Positions 22,310-23,037 of a DNA stretch of 23,037 nucleotides are shown here, piece after piece (the first letter of the stretch is position 1; the number at the start of each line of letters is the position of its first letter). The position numbers were made by a program, and so were the translations under genes. The notes beneath the pieces were generated by a model. It saw only the letters and a list, made by a program, of their open reading frames with translations. It had not been told where the DNA came from and ran no database searches. Source of the stretch: DASUFI01 sp036274635 (lineage in GTDB: Bacteria > Planctomycetota > B15-G4); NCBI GenBank assembly GCA_036274635.1, contig DASUFI010000203.1:1-23037 (forward strand). The letters are read 5' to 3'.

Positions 22310-22870
22310 TCAGGAGGACTGGATCTCCTTGATGCGACCGTCCACGACGCGGTCGATCTCGGTCTCCATCTCCTTCAGCACCTTCTGGATGGACTCCTTC
22401 GCCTGCCGGTCCTGGTCCTCGGTCAGCCCGCCGCCCTTGAAGGCCGTCTCGGCGGCCTTGTTCTGGTCGCGGCGGATGTTGCGCACCGTGACGCGCGCCT
22501 GCTCGGCGAGGTCCTTCACGCGGTGCGTCATCTTGTCGCGCTGCTCCTGGGACATCATGGGGATGGCCAGGCGCACGACCTTGCCGTCGCTGGCGGGCGT
22601 GATGCCGAGGTCCGATTTGAGCACGGCCTTCTCGATGGCCGTGCACAGGCTGGGATCGAAGGGCTTGATCATGAGCGTGCGCGGATCGGGCACGGACACC
22701 GACGCCACCTGGTTGAGCGGCGTGGGGCTGCCGTAGGCGTCCACGCGCACGTGGTCCAGCAGCGCCGGCGACGGCCGCCCGGTGCGCAGGCCCTTGAGGC
22801 TGTCGGCGAAGAAGTCCACGGCCTTCTTCATCTTGTCGCGGGTGTCCTTGACGATCGGCAGGTCGGACAT
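22310..22870 (-). CDS. frr: Ribosome recycling factor
   Basis: The 186-residue protein matches RRF in length and throughout its sequence: KAVDFFADSLKGLRTGRPSPALLDHVRVDAYG (cited here in part: SLKGLRTGRPSPALLD), then GSPTPLNQVASVSVPDPRTL, then MIKPFD, KSDLGITPASDGKVVRL, and the helical C-terminus with VRNIRRDQNK and EIDRVVDGRIKEI. With EF-G it splits post-termination ribosomes into subunits in the cytoplasm. The ATG at 22870 gives the standard N-terminus, and a GGAG lies 8 bases upstream; the frame continues further upstream but that part is not conserved. In many bacteria pyrH lies just upstream of frr; here the upstream region is a strong hairpin and the window ends before the next gene. Confidence 0.97.
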   Translation of the reverse strand: MSDLPIVKDTRDKMKKAVDFFADSLKGLRTGRPSPALLDHVRVDAYGSPTPLNQVASVSVPDPRTLMIKPFDPSLCTAIEKAVLKSDLGITPASDGKVVRLAIPMMSQEQRDKMTHRVKDLAEQARVTVRNIRRDQNKAAETAFKGGGLTEDQDRQAKESIQKVLKEMETEIDRVVDGRIKEIQSS

Positions 22871-22972
22871 GCGCGGGTCTCCGGAGGGAGGCGGGGACGT
22901 CGCCCCGCATCGTAGGAAACCGCGGCGGGCACGGCGAGGGGCCGCGGAAGTGGGCCGCGGCAACGCTTGGCT

Positions 22973-23005
22973 TGCGGAAGCGCGCGCTGCGCGCGCGCTT
23001 CCGCA
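22973..23005. terminator. Perfect 15-bp hairpin upstream of frr
   Basis: The arms at 22973-22987 and 22991-23005 are perfect complements with a 3-nt loop (TGC). The outer part is TGCGGAAG/CTTCCGCA and the inner part alternates G and C. It lies about 100 bases upstream of the frr start. No T-tract follows on either strand. It probably separates frr transcription from the preceding gene, or acts as an attenuator in the frr leader. Confidence 0.5.
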
Positions 23006-23037
23006 GAGTGGGCCTGCGGACGTCGCCGCGACCCACT

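Noticed and set aside
1..23037. CRISPR array, insertion sequence, integrase, toxin-antitoxin or phage genes
   Set aside because: I looked for regularly spaced direct repeats, transposase motifs and typical small gene pairs and saw none.

Overview
The window is high-GC bacterial chromosome. Its contents fit a planctomycete (Planctomycetota), possibly the very GC-rich deep lineages of that phylum: ECF-type sigma domains carrying long membrane-anchored C-terminal extensions, large secreted FG-GAP and sugar-dehydrogenase-like proteins, many carboxypeptidase-regulatory-like (CarbR) repeats, and weak or absent Shine-Dalgarno sequences at several starts. The phylum is inferred from protein architecture; there is no rRNA gene to confirm it.

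Bases 1-10049 hold the most unusual region, three related minus-strand genes in a row. The two upstream ones (10049 to 6429 and 6302 to 2865) encode an ECF sigma factor (regions 2 and 4), one transmembrane helix at about residue 213-234, and nine predicted beta-sandwich CarbR repeats that would lie outside the cytoplasmic membrane. The third (2449 to 95) keeps the membrane anchor and seven repeats. It has no sigma domain and stops at the beginning of repeat 8. Both full-length genes share an upstream element, TGTCA-N20-TTCTG, 10-11 nt before the start codon, which may be a promoter and possibly an autoregulated one. A 55-residue DUF2188-like gene (2577-2744, plus strand) sits between two of the paralogs.

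Bases 10050-14272 contain a gene-free stretch with a nested inverted repeat, tRNA-Glu(TTC), a secreted FG-GAP protein with 14 calcium-loop motifs, and a COG1768-type metallophosphoesterase, all on the minus strand. The phosphoesterase is divergent from the next gene with only 17 bp between start codons.

Bases 14290-22163 hold an exported DUF255/YyaL-like thioredoxin-fold protein (plus), a translationally coupled membrane pair (minus) that looks like a GT-C-type glycosyltransferase with a single-pass partner, and a large secreted GSDH-PKD protein (plus). The GSDH-PKD protein and the FG-GAP protein end in the same C-terminal domain, which closes on an SNG motif and may be a shared surface or sorting module.

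Bases 22197-23037 are housekeeping: tRNA-Lys(TTT) directly downstream of frr (ribosome recycling factor) on the minus strand, and a perfect 15-bp hairpin upstream of frr. The membrane-tethered sigma array is the best candidate for a poorly described system: envelope signals read by repeat towers that are covalently attached to transcription initiation factors.
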